The position numbers were made by a program, and so were the translations under genes. Positions 49,847 to 50,871 of a DNA stretch of 50,871 nucleotides are shown here, piece by piece (the stretch's first letter is position 1; each line of letters opens with the position of its first letter). The stretch spans positions 1 through 50,871 of the forward strand of contig JAHCMI010000070.1 of the NCBI GenBank assembly GCA_019192545.1, read 5' to 3'. The notes under the pieces were generated by a model. That model was given only the letters and a program-made list of their open reading frames with translations. It was not told where the DNA came from and ran no database searches. Source of the DNA: Rivularia sp. MS3 (GTDB taxonomy: Bacteria > Cyanobacteriota > Cyanobacteriia > Cyanobacteriales > Nostocaceae).

Positions 49847-50639
49847 AAAAAACGAGTAAAAACGAGTATTTTTGACGCTACTTCCGTTGGGGGTTTCTTA
49901 AGGGGGACACTCCCACTTAAGCGAGCCTGCCATCCGAGCAACGCGAGGTTTAGCGCTAGCTAAAAGGCATGGCTCGCTCCCAACCCACGCGCCGGGGAGA
50001 CGGGAGGAGTAGGGGAGCCGGGAGTCGGGCGAGGACGAGAAACTGGGGAGTGGGGAACCGGGGGAGACGAGGACTTGAGAGAACCAAGAACCGGAGACAA
50101 CCGAGAAGAGTAGAAGAACCCATACGCCGGGTAGAAGTTGTTAATGGGCGGCATAGGAGCGCCGCCACGCACTAAAAAACTAAGGGTTTGGAGTAACGCT
50201 CTACGACTAACAAATCCGTCAATCATAAAACAAGTAAGAAGACAAAAATATTGAAATACTTCACGCGGGTGTTCTACAAGAATCTAACACTATTTATATA
50301 GAGCAAGATTCGTATTTAAATACTAAAAAAGTCATAGGAAATATTGATGATATTAGATAAATTTTTATTAACGGATTAAATTCAATAGTTCAACGACTTT
50401 AATCGAAAAACATCTGCCAAAAGTAAGATAATACTTTTAATTTATTTTCTTTAAAATATATCTATAACAAGCTCACTTTTTTAGACAATAACTGACAGAT
50501 TTAGAAATATTTTTTGAGAGAGGATAAAAAGTAAATGCGATGTCATAGAGAAAGATAAAAACAACGACAATATTCGTATTTAAGATTAAAAAAATCCATA
50601 TGATTATTAATCAAAGCTGGAGGTAAGAAAATAGATACG
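49847..50639. other. Non-coding region with oriT-like repeats and GA-rich DNA
   Basis: About 790 bases between mobC and the right-edge gene. The part near mobC has oriT-like direct and inverted repeats (49851-49921). The next 130 bases are GA-rich low-complexity DNA (about 49980-50110) that produces long but meaningless frames in several readings. The rest, to 50639, is AT-rich and may hold promoters; no gene is supported. Confidence 0.55.
49851..49921. other. oriT: Putative origin of transfer (oriT)
   Basis: Directly upstream of mobC, AACGAGT occurs twice (49851-49857 and 49861-49867) in a 10-bp register, and CTTAAGGGGG...TCCCACTTAAG (49897-49921) is an imperfect inverted repeat. Short direct repeats beside an inverted repeat, next to mobC and relaxase, is the typical oriT layout. 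The nick site cannot be told from sequence alone. Confidence 0.5.
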
Positions 50640-50871
50640 GTGACTACATCACAGCAAGAATCTGACAGGATTGATAAGGATTTGATTCCGGAAGCTATCA
50701 ACGCACTCAAGGAACTCAAACCGAAGGAATTACCCGATGTTTCTGCTAAGGAAGCTATTCGGCAAATGAGGCGATATATCAATGGTGCTTTGAAGAAGAA
50801 TTATACCTACGACGAGATTGCGGAGGTTTTATCTGGATTAGATATTAATATCAGCGGTAGCCGATTGAAGT
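50640..50871 (+). CDS. StbA/TraC-like plasmid protein, N-terminal part (cut by window edge)
   Basis: The frame opens at GTG 50640 with AGCTGGAGGTAAG about 15 bases upstream and runs off the right edge after 77 residues. The visible part (PEAINALKELKPKELPDVSA, then KEAIRQMRRYINGALKKNYT and YDEIAEVLSGLDINISGSRL) has the pattern of small cyanobacterial plasmid proteins that precede StbB/ParA-like genes: a helical region with KEAI, a Y-x-(D/E)-E-I-A helix and an S-x-x-L-K motif of an HTH-like DNA-binding domain. It likely binds plasmid DNA near oriT or the replication region. If the sequence is circular, the next gene would be the StbB-like gene cut at the left edge. Confidence 0.55.
   Translation, partial: MTTSQQESDRIDKDLIPEAINALKELKPKELPDVSAKEAIRQMRRYINGALKKNYTYDEIAEVLSGLDINISGSRLK

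Noticed and set aside
49956-50226. Pro/Ser/Arg-rich frames in the GA-rich region
   Set aside because: Low-complexity DNA yields long frames in several readings; no real coding character.
50543-50782. 79-aa minus-strand frame at the right edge
   Set aside because: It is antisense to the better supported StbA-like gene.

Overview
The window looks like most of a plasmid (or a plasmid-like integrated element) from a filamentous, probably heterocyst-forming, cyanobacterium. The evidence is gene content: a P4-type primase-helicase, ParA with a ribbon-helix-helix (RHH) partner, a relaxase with MobC and a coupling ATPase, AAA_35-type ATPases with WD40 repeats, Uma2 and VapC proteins, and cyanobacterial small-protein families. 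Four copies of the cyanobacterial HIP1 octamer GCGATCGC (6305, 24957, 36760, 47133) and the AT-rich composition agree. I see no rRNA, tRNA or housekeeping gene. The left edge cuts a StbB/ParA-like gene and the right edge cuts a StbA/TraC-like gene. Such genes usually sit side by side, so the two edges may be neighbours on a circular molecule.

Layout. 1-1.9 kb: tail of the StbB-like gene and a plasmid gene split by a small inverted-repeat element. 2-6.5 kb (minus strand): replication primase-helicase, a palindrome-rich presumed control region, and four small proteins including a DUF6887/DUF6888-like pair and two RHH-type regulators. 6.7-12.2 kb (plus strand): a tightly packed run of ten mostly unrecognised genes with several membrane proteins, ending in a membrane-anchored P-loop ATPase; this is a candidate undescribed machine. 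12.2-13.6 kb: an IS701-like insertion sequence. 13.8-16.5 kb: an RHH/coiled-coil protein, a small-protein/aspartic-protease pair and a tyrosine recombinase. 16.6-20 kb (minus): an exported, weakly VirB10-like protein and two cell-wall-active proteins. 20.3-26.3 kb (plus): two AAA-like STAND-type ATPases, one with a long WD40 array, and a methyltransferase. 26.4-27.1 kb (minus): a VapBC-type toxin-antitoxin pair. 27.1-29.7 kb: 2.5 kb almost without genes, flanked by two copies of the par operator. 29.7-31.3 kb: parA and parB. 31.5-40.4 kb (minus): a type I restriction-modification operon with an embedded Uma2 protein and a zinc metallopeptidase, an extra half specificity subunit and a Cas4-like nuclease. 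41.6-43.7 kb (plus): a three-gene cassette ending in a PD-(D/E)XK nuclease. 43.9-49.9 kb (minus): mobilization genes (small TPR-like protein, coupling ATPase, accessory protein, relaxase, MobC), interrupted by a second IS with a 5-bp target duplication. 49.9-50.6 kb: a putative oriT and GA-rich low-complexity DNA.

How it fits together. Replication (primase), stable inheritance (par, VapBC and possibly other small pairs), mobilization (MobC, relaxase, coupling ATPase, oriT-like palindromes) and defence (type I R-M, nuclease cassette, Cas4-like nuclease, STAND ATPases) form a mobile-plasmid backbone with cargo. The most striking observation is inside parB. Its N-terminal two thirds is largely a translated array of 8-bp repeats with consensus near AAGTCAAC, and the same octamer, inverted, forms the operator in front of parA. 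Because 8 is not a multiple of 3, the array is read in all three frames, which points to selection on the DNA: a centromere hidden inside the coding sequence of its probable binding protein.
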